A stretch of 55,096 nt of DNA from Gemmatimonadota bacterium (GCA_003223455.1 QHVE01000010.1:1-55096), one strand, 5' to 3'; shown: positions 18,773 through 27,840, counted from the first letter of the stretch. Notes: generated by a model from the letters alone, not told the origin. Numbers and translations are program-made.

Positions 18773-19206
18773 CGGGTGAACGGGATGAGGAAGTCCACCT
18801 GATCTCCCGGCTGCACGGGGATCACCTCCGAGAGGTACGCGCGCGATCCACTGGTCATCGGCACGGCGTAGAACCGCAGCTCGACCAATCCGCTCAGGAG
18901 ACTCGACGGGATCCGTATCTCCGTCGTGGCGCTCCCTCGCGCCCGCCCGAGCCGCAATCGCTGCGTGCCCTGATAGGCGTAGATCGTCATCTCGTTCAGG
19001 TTCTGATTGTCGACCACGACCGTCGTCCTGTTCGAGGTGCGTCCGCCGGAGTTCAGATCCACCGCCTCGTCCGGCGGCGCGCTCGCCGTCTTCTGGCCGG
19101 TCGCGCATCCGCCCACGACCGCCAGCCCGGCGAGCGCGATCCTCCATATTGCTCGTGCGCCGAGCGCGCCTCGCACAGACGACGCCCATCCACTGGACCT
19201 ACGCAT
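18769..19206 (-). CDS. Small lipoprotein
   Basis: 145 residues. Lipoprotein signal with basic start MRRSSGWASSVRG, hydrophobic ALAGLAVVGGC and lipobox VVGGC. The mature part is a beta-rich domain: TTVVVDNQNLNEMTIYAYQG, TEIRIPSSLLSGLVELRFYAVP, then VQPGDQVDFLIPFTR. No named family, though this NQN-Y-Y-RLRLG pattern recalls small lipoproteins of Gemmatimonadota. The ATG at 19206-19204 overlaps the ATG (19205) of the opposite-strand methyltransferase. Confidence 0.78.
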   Translation of the reverse strand: MRRSSGWASSVRGALGARAIWRIALAGLAVVGGCATGQKTASAPPDEAVDLNSGGRTSNRTTVVVDNQNLNEMTIYAYQGTQRLRLGRARGSATTEIRIPSSLLSGLVELRFYAVPMTSGSRAYLSEVIPVQPGDQVDFLIPFTR

Positions 19207-19831
19207 GGGACCTCCCCCGTTGCCGGCGCCCGCCGGCCGTAAATCCTACGACGAAGCCTACTTCACCAAGTGGTACCGCGACCCGCGCACCCGGGTTCAC
19301 GCTCCCGAGTCCGTTCGCCGAAAGGTTCGCATGGTGGCCAGTGTCGCCGAGTACTTCCTCGGCCGCAAGCTGCGCACCGTGCTCGACATCGGGGCAGGGG
19401 AGGGGCGCTGGCGCGCCGAGCTGCGGCGTCTTCGCCCCGAGATTCGCTACGTCGGCATCGATCCCAGTGAGTACGTCGTTGCCAGATATGGCAAACGTCG
19501 GAACATCAGACTCGGCGCCTTCGAGGAGCTGCCCTCGATCTCGCTCGGCCGCGGATTCGATCTGATCGTGTGTGCCGACGTGCTCCAGTACGTCGCCGAT
19601 CCCGCGCTGAAACGTGGCGTGCGTCACATCGCCGGTCTGCTGGGGGGTATCGCGTTCCTGGAAGCCTATACGACGGGCGACGACATGGAAGGCGACCTCG
19701 AGGGATGGCACCATCGGAGCAAGTCCCAGTACCGCCGCATCTTCGCCGATGCGGGACTCGTGGCCTGCGGGATTCACTGTTACCTCACTCCCGAGCTTGC
19801 TGTCAATGCGGTAGAGCTGGAGCTCGTGTAG
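19205..19831 (+). CDS. SAM-dependent methyltransferase
   Basis: Class I methyltransferase of 208 residues. Motif I is VLDIGAGEGRW (58-68), followed by IRYVGIDPSEY, then FDLIVCADVLQYV, the usual post-II motif, and a C-terminal half ending in AVNAVELELV. Substrate unknown. The start ATG 19205 forms CATG with the opposite gene start; TTG 19220 would avoid the overlap. The promoter must lie within the opposing gene. Confidence 0.82.
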   Translation: MGPPPLPAPAGRKSYDEAYFTKWYRDPRTRVHAPESVRRKVRMVASVAEYFLGRKLRTVLDIGAGEGRWRAELRRLRPEIRYVGIDPSEYVVARYGKRRNIRLGAFEELPSISLGRGFDLIVCADVLQYVADPALKRGVRHIAGLLGGIAFLEAYTTGDDMEGDLEGWHHRSKSQYRRIFADAGLVACGIHCYLTPELAVNAVELELV

Positions 19832-19854
19832 TCCTCTACCAGACCTCGACACGC

Positions 19855-20808
19855 ATGTCCTCGATCCGCCCCTGTCTCGTTGTGCTGGTGCTCCTCGCCA
19901 GCCCTCTCGCGGCCCAGTCGGCGAAGCACGATGGTGGCCCCGCCGCCTTGGCGCCTCGGCGCGAGGAGGACGAGGCCAAGCCCTCTCCACTCCAGGTCGG
20001 TGTAGCCGGCGGGGCGCTGTCGTACGAGGGGGGGCGACAGGAGCAGGCGCTCGGCGCTGTCGTGCGCTGGGCGGCCGCTTCCTGGCTCGCGGTCTCGGCC
20101 ACACCGACGGCCGTGCACGTGAGGGAGCCATCAGCGCTCGCGACCGGCACGTTCGACGTCCGCTCGGGGGTCGTCGATCTGCCGCTCGACGCGACCGTCG
20201 AGCACACCTTCCAGGCGCCGTGGAGTCCCGGCCTCGCGTTCGCGCTGGGCGTGTCGCTCCCGATCGGCGACACCGCCACGGGCTTCGGCGCCGGCAGGGT
20301 CGGCTACTCCGCCAGCGCGGGCGTGGGCTTCTCCCCCACGTCGCAGGTGTGGGTGCACCTGGGCGCCGGACGGTCGCTCACGGACGTGGCCATGCAGTCC
20401 GCGTTCACCAGCGGGGACGGGTGGGGCGATGCCAGCGCAGGGGTGTCGGTCACCGACCGGCTCGGTGTGAGCGGTGGCTACAGCACGGACATCGGCGGCG
20501 TGGATACGGCAGTCGGTCACTCGCGCTCGATCAATGGCGGGTTCTCGTTCGCCGTGCGCGGGCCTGCCACGATCAACCTCAACGCCAGCCATGGCGTGAG
20601 CGGGCTCGCGCCCAGGTGGAGTCTCGCCATCGGCTTCGGTACCGCCTTTCCCTATCTCAATCACTTGGGCGCGGGATCTCCCCTCGGGGCACTGAGCGAC
20701 ACCTTCGGCGGGGGCACGCATGGCCTGGACGGAGGCACCACGGGGACGGGCACGGGCTCGGGCGGCGGCACATCCAGCGGTCGCGGGCGGGGACGAAAGA
20801 CGCTCTAG
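19855..20808 (+). CDS. Secreted beta-rich protein, Gly/Thr-rich tail
   Basis: 317 residues. Signal peptide MSSIRPCLVVLVLLASPLAAQS. The body is a series of alternating amphipathic strands (VGVAGGALSYEGG, LAVSATPTAVHV, GLAFALGVSLPIG, YSASAGVGFSP, VWVHLGAGRSL, WSLAIGFGTAFPYLN), like a small outer-membrane barrel of the OmpA/Omp_b-brl sort. The C-terminal 40 residues are low complexity (GGTTGTGTGSGGGTSSGRGRGRK). No family claimed. It starts 23 bases after the methyltransferase stop and is followed by a strong terminator. Confidence 0.72.
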   Translation: MSSIRPCLVVLVLLASPLAAQSAKHDGGPAALAPRREEDEAKPSPLQVGVAGGALSYEGGRQEQALGAVVRWAAASWLAVSATPTAVHVREPSALATGTFDVRSGVVDLPLDATVEHTFQAPWSPGLAFALGVSLPIGDTATGFGAGRVGYSASAGVGFSPTSQVWVHLGAGRSLTDVAMQSAFTSGDGWGDASAGVSVTDRLGVSGGYSTDIGGVDTAVGHSRSINGGFSFAVRGPATINLNASHGVSGLAPRWSLAIGFGTAFPYLNHLGAGSPLGALSDTFGGGTHGLDGGTTGTGTGSGGGTSSGRGRGRKTL

Positions 20809-20822
20809 CGTCGGATGACACG

Positions 20823-20855
20823 CCAAGGGGTGGCCGCTCGGCGGCCACCCCTTGG
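20823..20855. terminator. Rho-independent-type hairpin between convergent genes
   Basis: CCAAGGGGTGGCCGC (20823-20837), loop TCG, GCGGCCACCCCTTGG (20841-20855): a perfect 15-base-pair stem. It separates the genes ending at 20808 (+) and 20872 (-), so it may serve both. Confidence 0.8.
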
Positions 20856-20871
20856 TGCCTCGGGGGATCCG

Positions 20872-21438
20872 CTAGCGGCGCTCGCTGGATGGGAGCGCGT
20901 TCGGCTCGGCGACCCGTCCCGTCTTGAGCTTCGTGAAGTAGCGCTGGGCTTCCGAGATGCGCTCGACCTCGAGCGCCATGGCGTCCACCGCCTGCTCGAT
21001 GCGCTGGAGCTGATCGGACAGCGCTGGTGAGAGGCCCGCCGGGGCGCTGCGCTCGATCCGTCGTCCGAACGCGCGTGACAGCGGGCGTCCGATGATGATC
21101 GCGGCGACCATGCAGAAGAAACCGTAGGAGATATCGACGGCCTGGGGCGGAATGACGCTCCCGAGCCCGCCCGTCTGCACTTCGATCGCCGGGATGGCGG
21201 GGATGGCCGGAATTGGCGGGATGGCAGGTACGCCGTCGCGTATGATGATCTGGCTCCCGCCCGGGAGGACATCGGGGCTCGACGGGCGCTCGGGCCGCTC
21301 GGGCCGCTCGGGCCGCTCCGGCCTCTCAGGACGCTCGGGCCGCTCCGGCCTCTGGGGCCGCTCCGGCGCGGGCGGATTCGGCAGACTCGACGGGTTCTGG
21401 AGTTGCCCCTGCTGTTGCAGCGCGGCGTGAACGACCAT
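20872..21438 (-). CDS. PERP-repeat membrane-anchored protein
   Basis: 188 residues, no family recognised. About residues 25-52 are ten-odd PERP/PERPQRP triplet repeats (period 9 bases), followed by PSSPDVLPGGSQIIIR, a second short repeat (AIPAIPAIPAI), one transmembrane helix (about 107-125, YGFFCMVAAIIIG) and a C-terminal coiled coil (LSDQLQRIEQAVDAMALEVERISE). The order proline-rich arm, membrane helix, coiled coil suggests a protein crossing or tethering the envelope. ATG 21438 has GAGG 9 bases upstream; GTG 21453 is an alternative. Confidence 0.7.
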   Translation of the reverse strand: MVVHAALQQQGQLQNPSSLPNPPAPERPQRPERPERPERPERPERPERPERPSSPDVLPGGSQIIIRDGVPAIPPIPAIPAIPAIEVQTGGLGSVIPPQAVDISYGFFCMVAAIIIGRPLSRAFGRRIERSAPAGLSPALSDQLQRIEQAVDAMALEVERISEAQRYFTKLKTGRVAEPNALPSSERR

Positions 21439-21519
21439 GCAACGTGACCTCACGGATCGAGGTCGCCCGGCTTCGGCGACCCTGCGAATGTAGGGTCTAC
21501 GACCCGTGGAGGCGAGAAG

Positions 21520-22374
21520 TTACACGGCCGTCGCGCCCTCTCGAGCCAGCAGAGCCGCCTTGCGGGCGACGCCCCAGCGATAGCCGCCGAGTCCTCCATC
21601 GCCACGCACGACGCGGTGACAGGGGATGAGGACGGCGACGCGATTGCTCGCGCAGGCGCGCGCCACCGCGCGCGCGGCGGAGGGGTGACCAAGCTCGCGC
21701 GCGATCTCCTGATACGTGCGTGTTGCACCCTCCGGGATGCGCTGCAGCGCGCGCCACACCTGCCACTGGAACGCCGTGGCGCGGAGGTCGAGCGGAAGCT
21801 CGCCCGCCCTCGCGTTCCCTTCGACGTGCGCAACCACCGAGTCCACGAGTCGGTCGCGCGCGTCCGTCGTGCGCTCGAGCTTCGCCGCGGGGAGCTCCGC
21901 GCGCAGCGCCTCGACGAGCGACGTCTCGCTGTCACCGAGCGACACGCTGCAGATGCCACGCTCGGTCACGGCGACGAGCAGCAGCCCGAGCGAGACGGGC
22001 ACGACCGTGTAGTGGATCGTCACGCCGACACCGCGCCGGCGGTATGCGCCAGGCGTCATCCCGAGCGCTTCGTCTGCCGTTTCGTAGACACGCCGGCCAG
22101 TGGCGAAACCGGCCTCGTACGTCGCGCTGCTCACCGTGCGCCCCTCGCGCAGCGCGGACTTGAGCGCGCCGACGCGGCGCTGCTCCTGGTACCGCTTCGG
22201 CGAGAGACCCACGACGCGCGTGAAGGTGCGCTGCAGATGGGCCGGACTCACATCCGCCTCGCGCGCCAGGCGCTCGAGCGGTAGCGGCTCGTCCGCATGC
22301 TGGTCGATGTATTCGCGCACGCGCTCGACGAGCGCGAGATGAGTGTCGGTGCGGCGGGGGGGCATGGTCAACAT
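21520..22374 (-). CDS. AraC-type regulator fused to O6-methylguanine-DNA methyltransferase (Ada-like, lacking the N-Ada domain)
   Basis: 284 residues. An AraC helix-turn-helix pair occupies about 13-115 (LERLAREADVSPAHLQRTFTRVVGLSPKRY begins it) and the MGMT domain about 120-284, with the alkyl-acceptor Cys252 in IPCHRVV and the helix with RAVARACASN. It directly reverses O6-alkylguanine. The zinc-binding N-Ada domain with its methylphosphotriester Cys, which converts E. coli Ada into an activator, is missing, so sensing must differ. Start ATG 22374 follows AGGAGAGAGG. Confidence 0.9.
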   Translation of the reverse strand: MLTMPPRRTDTHLALVERVREYIDQHADEPLPLERLAREADVSPAHLQRTFTRVVGLSPKRYQEQRRVGALKSALREGRTVSSATYEAGFATGRRVYETADEALGMTPGAYRRRGVGVTIHYTVVPVSLGLLLVAVTERGICSVSLGDSETSLVEALRAELPAAKLERTTDARDRLVDSVVAHVEGNARAGELPLDLRATAFQWQVWRALQRIPEGATRTYQEIARELGHPSAARAVARACASNRVAVLIPCHRVVRGDGGLGGYRWGVARKAALLAREGATAV

Positions 22375-22494
22375 GAGGGACCTCTCTCCTTCGGGGTGCA
22401 CGAAGGATGGGTCCCGTCAAGCTAAAGGACTATCCGATTCTTGCGCGAAAGGCGGTGAACGGTTGACGGTCACACCGGCCTTCGGCCGCCGCCT

Positions 22495-23886
22495 TCACGC
22501 CGCCTTCACCTCGCTCACCAGCTTCGACAACGAGGCCTTCGCGTCGCCGAAGAGCATGCTCGTCGCCGGCGCGTGGAAGAGCATGTTCTCGATTCCGGCG
22601 AAGCCCGCCGCCATCCCGCGCTTGAGGACGATCACCGTCTTGGCTCTATCCACATCGAGAATGGGCATCCCATAGATCGGCGACGACTTGTCCTCTCGGG
22701 CGGCGGGATTCACCACGTCGTTCGCGCCGATCACCAGCGCGACGTCCGTCTGCGGGAACTCGCCGTTGATCTCGTCCATGTCGTACAGCCGGTCGTACGG
22801 CACGTTCGCCTCGGCGAGGAGCACGTTCATGTGGCCCGGCATCCGGCCGGCCACCGGATGGATCGCGTACTTCACCTCGCCGCCGCGCTTCTCGATCAGC
22901 TCCGCCAGCTCGCGCACCTGATGCTGCGCCTGCGCCACCGCCATCCCGTATCCAGGCACGATGATCACGCGCGAGGCATACGCGAGCTGGATCGCCGCGT
23001 CCTCGGCCGAGATCGCGCGTACGGGGAGCGCGCCGCCGGCGCCCACCGCCGCGGCCGGAGCGCCGCCGCCGAACGCGCCGAACAGCACGTTCGAGAACGA
23101 GCGGTTCATCGCCTTCGACATCAGGATCGACAGCAGGAACCCCGACGCGCCGTCGAGCGAGCCGGAGATGATCAGGATGCTATTGCCGAGCGCGAACCCG
23201 GTCGCTGCCGCGGCGAGGCCGCAGTAGGAATTCAGGAGTGCCACCACGACGGGCATGTCGGCGCCGCCGATCGGGATCACCATCAGCACGCCGAGCACGG
23301 CCGCCAGCCCGACCATCGAATAGAACGCGGTGGTGCGCGTGGGATCGAGGATCACGAGCACGAGCAGCACGAACGCGATGAGGAACAGCAGGCCGTTCGC
23401 GAGGTTCTGTCCGGGGAAGGTGAGCGGCCGGCCCGGCAGGATCTCCTGCAGCTTGCCGAACGCGATCAGCGCCCCGGTCACGGTGAGCGAGCCGAGAAGC
23501 ACCTCGAAGCCGAGCGCCGCCATGCGCGCCGTGCCGATCGCCTCGCCCACGCCGTGCAGCGCGTTGTAGTACTCGGACACGCCGACGAGCACCGAGGCGA
23601 GCGCGCCGAAGCTCAGCGACATCGCGATACGCTGCGGGAGCGCCGTCGTCGGCACCCACATACCCAGTGGGTAGCCGATGATCGCGCCGAGCACGAGACC
23701 GCCCGCGATCCAGCGGTAGTCGACGATCTCGTGATTGATCAGCGTGCCGCAGATGGCGAACAGCATCCCCACCGCGGCCAGCTGCATCCCCTGGCGCGCC
23801 TTGTCCGGACGCGTGAGGCTGCGCAGGCCGAGGATGAAGAGGACCGCCGCGACGACGTAGCTGAGCTGCGTGAGGTTGTCGCGCAT
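22495..23886 (-). CDS. pntB: NAD(P)+ transhydrogenase subunit beta
   Basis: 463 residues; the proton-translocating transhydrogenase subunit carrying membrane domain II and the NADP-binding domain III. N-terminal half has multiple membrane helices; the C-terminal domain begins around residue 280 and has VPGYGMAVAQAQ, HPVAGRMPGHMNVLLAEANVPYD, VIGANDVVNPAA and KRGMAAGFAGIEN, all typical. Couples hydride transfer between NADH and NADP+ to proton entry. Starts 3 bases after the pntAB stop. Confidence 0.97.
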   Translation of the reverse strand: MRDNLTQLSYVVAAVLFILGLRSLTRPDKARQGMQLAAVGMLFAICGTLINHEIVDYRWIAGGLVLGAIIGYPLGMWVPTTALPQRIAMSLSFGALASVLVGVSEYYNALHGVGEAIGTARMAALGFEVLLGSLTVTGALIAFGKLQEILPGRPLTFPGQNLANGLLFLIAFVLLVLVILDPTRTTAFYSMVGLAAVLGVLMVIPIGGADMPVVVALLNSYCGLAAAATGFALGNSILIISGSLDGASGFLLSILMSKAMNRSFSNVLFGAFGGGAPAAAVGAGGALPVRAISAEDAAIQLAYASRVIIVPGYGMAVAQAQHQVRELAELIEKRGGEVKYAIHPVAGRMPGHMNVLLAEANVPYDRLYDMDEINGEFPQTDVALVIGANDVVNPAAREDKSSPIYGMPILDVDRAKTVIVLKRGMAAGFAGIENMLFHAPATSMLFGDAKASLSKLVSEVKAA

Positions 23887-23889
23887 CGC

Positions 23890-24195
23890 TTACTTCGGCT
23901 CGGCGGGCAACTTCGCTTTCGGGTCGTCGCGCCGGAACATCTTCAGCATGCGGTCGGTGATGAGGAAGCCGCCGACGATGTTCGTCGTCGCGCAGACGAC
24001 GGCGATGAAGCCGAGGATCGTCGCGACGCTGCTGCGGTGCGAGCCGGCCGCGACGAGCGAGCCGACGAGCGAGATGCCGGAGATCGCGTTGGTCGCCGAC
24101 ATCAGCGGCGTGTGCAGCAGGGGCGGCACGCGCGTGATGACCATGAAGCCGACGAAGCCGGCCAGCACGAAGATGTACAGCTCGAGGATCAGCAT
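23890..24195 (-). CDS. pntAB: NAD(P)+ transhydrogenase subunit alpha, membrane part
   Basis: 101 residues with three to four membrane helices (LYIFVLAGFVGFMVITRVPPLLHTPLMSATNAISGI is the start of the family signature). In E. coli this is the C-terminus of PntA; here alpha is split into two genes as in Rhodospirillum-type transhydrogenase. It lies 10 bases downstream of pntAA and 3 before pntB. Confidence 0.95.
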   Translation of the reverse strand: MLILELYIFVLAGFVGFMVITRVPPLLHTPLMSATNAISGISLVGSLVAAGSHRSSVATILGFIAVVCATTNIVGGFLITDRMLKMFRRDDPKAKLPAEPK

Positions 24196-24205
24196 GGGGA
24201 CTCGG

Positions 24206-25318
24206 TCAGGAGCGGGTGACGACGGCTCCGTCGCGGACGACGGTCATGGCGCCGGTGATCTCGGGGTCGGCGTCCAGTGTGAGCGCGCCGTCCTTCGCCG
24301 AAAGCTGGGTGACGAGCGCGAGGATGTTCTTGCCGAACATCTGGCTGGCGTGGAAGGGCACCGTCGCCGGCACGTTCACCGGCCCGATGATGGTGACGTT
24401 GCCTGACTGCACGGTCTCGCCGGCGAGGGTGAGATCGCAGTTCCCCCCCGACTCGGCGGCGAGGTCGACGATCACGGCGCCTGGCCGCATGCTCGCCACC
24501 ATGTCGGCCGTGATGAGCCTGGGCGCTGGTCGCCCGGGGATCTGCGCCGTGGTGACGACGAGATCGACGTCCTTGATGTGGTTGGCGAGCGCCGCGCGCG
24601 TGCGCGCCGCCTCGTCCTCGCTCTGGGCGCGTGCGTAACCGCCCGCCGTCTCCGCGCCCGCCGCGACGAGGTCGTTGGCGACGAAGGTCGCGCCGAGCGA
24701 GAGCACCTGCTCGCGCGCGGCGGGTCGCACATCGAAGGCGGACACCACACCGCCGAGTCGCCGCGCGGTGGCGATCGCCTGCAGTCCCGCGACGCCGGCG
24801 CCGATGACGAACACCTTCGCCGGCGAGACGTTGCCCGCCGCCGTCGTGAGCATCGGCAAGAACTTCGGCAGCGCCGACGCGCCGATCAGCACGGCCTTGT
24901 AGCCGGCGACCGTGCTCTGCGAGGAGAGGACGTCCATCGACTGCGCGCGCGTGATGCGCGGCACGAGCTCGAGCGCGAGCGCCGTGATCTCGTGCTTCGC
25001 CAGGGCGTCGAGCAGCGTGCTGTTGCGCCCGGGCTGGAGCAGCGACAGCAGCGTGGCGCCCCGCGGCATGGCGACGATCTCGTCCCCCGATGGGGGCTGC
25101 ACGCGACACACGAGCTGTGCGCCCTCGTACACACCGGCGGCATCGGCGAGCGTCGCGCCGGCGCTCTCGTACGCCGTGTCGGGAAAGCCGGCGCGTGTGC
25201 CCGCGCCGCGCTGGACTCGAACGACGTGCCCCGCCTTGACGAGGCGAGCGACGCTGTCGGGAGTGATCGAGACGCGAAGTTCGCCGGGATTCGTTTCGGC
25301 GGGAACGGCTATGTGCAT
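24206..25318 (-). CDS. pntAA: NAD(P)+ transhydrogenase subunit alpha, NAD-binding part
   Basis: 370 residues, soluble domain I binding NAD(H). Rossmann motif GAGVAGLQAIATARRLG, then VSAFDVRPAAREQ, then TTAQIPGRPAPRLIT and VDLAAESGGNCDLT, all diagnostic and separating it from alanine dehydrogenase. ATG 25318 gives a conserved-looking start (MHIAVPAETNPGELRVSI). First gene of pntAA-pntAB-pntB. Confidence 0.96.
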   Translation of the reverse strand: MHIAVPAETNPGELRVSITPDSVARLVKAGHVVRVQRGAGTRAGFPDTAYESAGATLADAAGVYEGAQLVCRVQPPSGDEIVAMPRGATLLSLLQPGRNSTLLDALAKHEITALALELVPRITRAQSMDVLSSQSTVAGYKAVLIGASALPKFLPMLTTAAGNVSPAKVFVIGAGVAGLQAIATARRLGGVVSAFDVRPAAREQVLSLGATFVANDLVAAGAETAGGYARAQSEDEAARTRAALANHIKDVDLVVTTAQIPGRPAPRLITADMVASMRPGAVIVDLAAESGGNCDLTLAGETVQSGNVTIIGPVNVPATVPFHASQMFGKNILALVTQLSAKDGALTLDADPEITGAMTVVRDGAVVTRS

Positions 25319-25381
25319 GAATGAGAGATTCTATCGAACGCGCGATCAAATGCCAGGGCTCGCCAGCTGAATGCGACTGCG

Positions 25382-25933
25382 TTATGCAAGCGTGGCGACG
25401 ACGCGCTCCATCTGGCGTGCGTGACGTTCGGCGTGCGCGACGAGGATGGAGAAGGCGTCGCCCAGATTGAGCACCTTGAGCGGCAGCCACACCGCGGGTG
25501 ACGCCATGCGCAGTCGCCGCCAGTCGTAGCCGCTCGCTTCGTCGAGCAGGCGAGCCTGCGTGTCGAGGTGACCGAGCCAGCGCTCCACCACGCCGCCGCG
25601 CGGCGTCGCCGCCGGTACCATGGACTTCGGCGACGGCAGCTTTGCGGGCCGTTCGAACGCCCGCACCATGACACGGCCGACCAGCGTGGGCTTCCACACG
25701 CGGAGCGGCGCGGCGGCGTCGGGGCGCGCGTCGCGCAGGAGCGCGCGGATCGCCGGCTCGTAGAGCTCGGAGCCGACGCACAGGTGCTCGAGCACGTGGC
25801 CGACGCTCCAGCCACCGTTGGGCGGACGTCGCACCAACTGCTCGGGATCGAGCGGACGAGTGAGCTCAGCGCTCCTCTCGTGCAAGGCAAGTGTGCGCGC
25901 GTGCAGGGTGTGCTGGAGTTCGCGCTGGAGCAT
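25382..25933 (-). CDS. DinB-like four-helix-bundle protein
   Basis: 183 residues. Resembles the DinB/YfiT-like metal-binding superfamily: WSVGHVLEHL in helix 2 supplies the first metal His, and LVAHAERHARQMERV near the C-terminus supplies the other two. Members include bacillithiol/mycothiol-dependent transferases and many of unknown role; substrate is unknown here. Divergent from the M28 peptidase. Confidence 0.82.
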   Translation of the reverse strand: MLQRELQHTLHARTLALHERSAELTRPLDPEQLVRRPPNGGWSVGHVLEHLCVGSELYEPAIRALLRDARPDAAAPLRVWKPTLVGRVMVRAFERPAKLPSPKSMVPAATPRGGVVERWLGHLDTQARLLDEASGYDWRRLRMASPAVWLPLKVLNLGDAFSILVAHAERHARQMERVVATLA

Positions 25934-26056
25934 GAGGGGGCGACGCGGGTAGGATTCGGGGCGCAGTATAACGCGTTCGGCCGCCGGGATTCCATGTGAT
26001 CGGCGCGCCGGCTGAATATTCCACGCTCGTAAATCCCGTCCTCACGGAGATCATTG

Positions 26057-27805
26057 ATGCCGTTGTCCCGCACTGCTGCCTCTCTCGCGCTCGGTGTGCT
26101 GCTCGCTGCTCCCGTACTCATCCACGCGCAGGCCACCGCGACGACGGATCGGGCGCGTGCCGCAGCACCCAAGACGATGCTCGGCCTACCGCTCAAGTTC
26201 CCCGGAAAGCCGACCACCGCGGCGATCACGCCCGCCGACCTCATGACGCGGCTCTACATCTACGCCGACGATTCGCTCATGGGTCGCCAGGTCGGCACCG
26301 AATACAACCTGCGGGCAACCGCGTACATCGAGCGCGAGGTTCGTCGGCTGGGGCTCGTGCCCGCTGGCGAAGCGGGCGGGTATTTCCAGAACATCCCCCT
26401 CTACCTCAACTACAACGATTCGGCGGCCTCCGCGCTCAAGGTCGGCGGAGAAGCGCTCACCTACGGCAAGGATTTCTTCGCCATCCCGCGTGCCGGCCGC
26501 ACGCTCGCCTTCGATGGAGTGCCGGTGATCTATGCTGGCACGACCTCCGATTCGACGAGCTGGCCAGCGCCGGATGCCGTCGCCGGCAAGGCCGTCGTCC
26601 TCACGGTGCCCGCGACCGGAGGCTCGCTTCGCAGCTTGATGTCCTCCGCCTCACACTTCGGGAAGGCGTCGGCGATCCTCGTGGCAGTACTGGAGCGCTT
26701 CCCTGCCGCCCTGCTCCCGCGGATCGGTCGCAGCACCGCGCTGCGTCCCGACACGTTGCCCGACACGGCGCCGACGTCGATCCTCATCTCCTCGCGGGCC
26801 GCGACGCTGCTCTTCGGTTCGCTCGACAACCTGAAGGTGGGTGCCGCCGGCAAGCCGATCACGGGCACGATCACGATGCGCGAGGAGCGCGCGCCGGGTC
26901 GCAACGTCGTCGCGATCCTTCCCGGTTCCGACCCGGCGCTCAAGGGACAGTACGTGGCGATCGGTGCGCACAACGATCACATCGGCTTCAACCATGCGCC
27001 GGTCGATCACGACTCGGTCAAGGCCTATATGATGGTCGCGCGGCCGCAGGGTGCCGACAGCCCGTCGGGGGTCACCCTCACGCCGGAGCAGACGACGCGA
27101 ATCCGCGCGCTCATCGACAGCCTGCACCGGGAGCACGGCGTGCGGCTGGACTCGATCTACAACGGTGCCGACGACGACGGGTCGGGGACGGTCAGCGTGC
27201 TGGAGATCGCCGAAGCCTTCGCCAAGTCGCCGGCCAGGCCGAAGCGGTCGATCCTCTTCGTCTGGCACACCGGTGAGGAGGCGGGACTCTACGGGTCCGA
27301 GTACTTCACCGACCACCCGACGGTGCCGCGCGATTCCATCGTTGCACAGTTGAACATGGACATGGTCGGCCGCGGCGCGGCGACCGACGTCACCGGCTCG
27401 GCGAAGGACGGCGGCGATCTCCACGGCGGACCGGGCTACGTGCAGCTGGTCGGCTCGCGCCGGCTCTCAACCGAGCTCGGCAACCTGATCGAGGACGTCA
27501 ACAAGACCGGCAACCTTGGCCTCGCCTTCGACTACGCGATCGACGCGAACGGGCATCCGCAGCGGATCTACTGCCGCAGCGACCACTACGAGTACGCGCG
27601 CTATGGCATCCCGGTGGTGTTCTTCACGACGGGCGGGCACTCGGACTACCATCAGGTGACCGACGAGCCGCAGTACATCGATTACGCCCGCATGGCGCAG
27701 GTCGCGACTCTGGTCCACGACTCGGCGCTTCGCGTCGCCAACCTGGACCACCGCATCGTGGTGGACAAACCGAAGCCGGACCCGAGGGGCCGCTGCGTGC
27801 AGTGA
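26057..27805 (+). CDS. Secreted M28 family zinc metallopeptidase
   Basis: 582 residues with signal peptide (MPLSRTAASLALGVLLAAPVLIHAQ). A PA-type insert occupies about residues 120-260. The di-zinc aminopeptidase domain starts near residue 290 with GAHNDHIG (His and Asp ligands), then NGADDDGSGTVSVLEIAEAF (bridging Asp), WHTGEEAGLYGSEYF near 405 (general base Glu and zinc Glu), NMDMVGRG, and SDHYEYARYGIP and GGHSDYHQVTDE at the end. Removes N-terminal residues outside the cytoplasm. ATG 26057 has GGAG 8 bases upstream; TTG 26054 is adjacent. Confidence 0.94.
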   Translation: MPLSRTAASLALGVLLAAPVLIHAQATATTDRARAAAPKTMLGLPLKFPGKPTTAAITPADLMTRLYIYADDSLMGRQVGTEYNLRATAYIEREVRRLGLVPAGEAGGYFQNIPLYLNYNDSAASALKVGGEALTYGKDFFAIPRAGRTLAFDGVPVIYAGTTSDSTSWPAPDAVAGKAVVLTVPATGGSLRSLMSSASHFGKASAILVAVLERFPAALLPRIGRSTALRPDTLPDTAPTSILISSRAATLLFGSLDNLKVGAAGKPITGTITMREERAPGRNVVAILPGSDPALKGQYVAIGAHNDHIGFNHAPVDHDSVKAYMMVARPQGADSPSGVTLTPEQTTRIRALIDSLHREHGVRLDSIYNGADDDGSGTVSVLEIAEAFAKSPARPKRSILFVWHTGEEAGLYGSEYFTDHPTVPRDSIVAQLNMDMVGRGAATDVTGSAKDGGDLHGGPGYVQLVGSRRLSTELGNLIEDVNKTGNLGLAFDYAIDANGHPQRIYCRSDHYEYARYGIPVVFFTTGGHSDYHQVTDEPQYIDYARMAQVATLVHDSALRVANLDHRIVVDKPKPDPRGRCVQ

Positions 27806-27840
27806 CCGGCGGCCGTCGGAGGGAGACCGAACGAGCATGA

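Noticed and set aside
21280-21360. Short repeats considered as CRISPR
   Set aside because: Period-9-base coding repeats (PERP) without spacers.
22573-24219. 548-residue plus-strand open frame
   Set aside because: Antisense to pntB, His/Arg/Asp-rich shadow.
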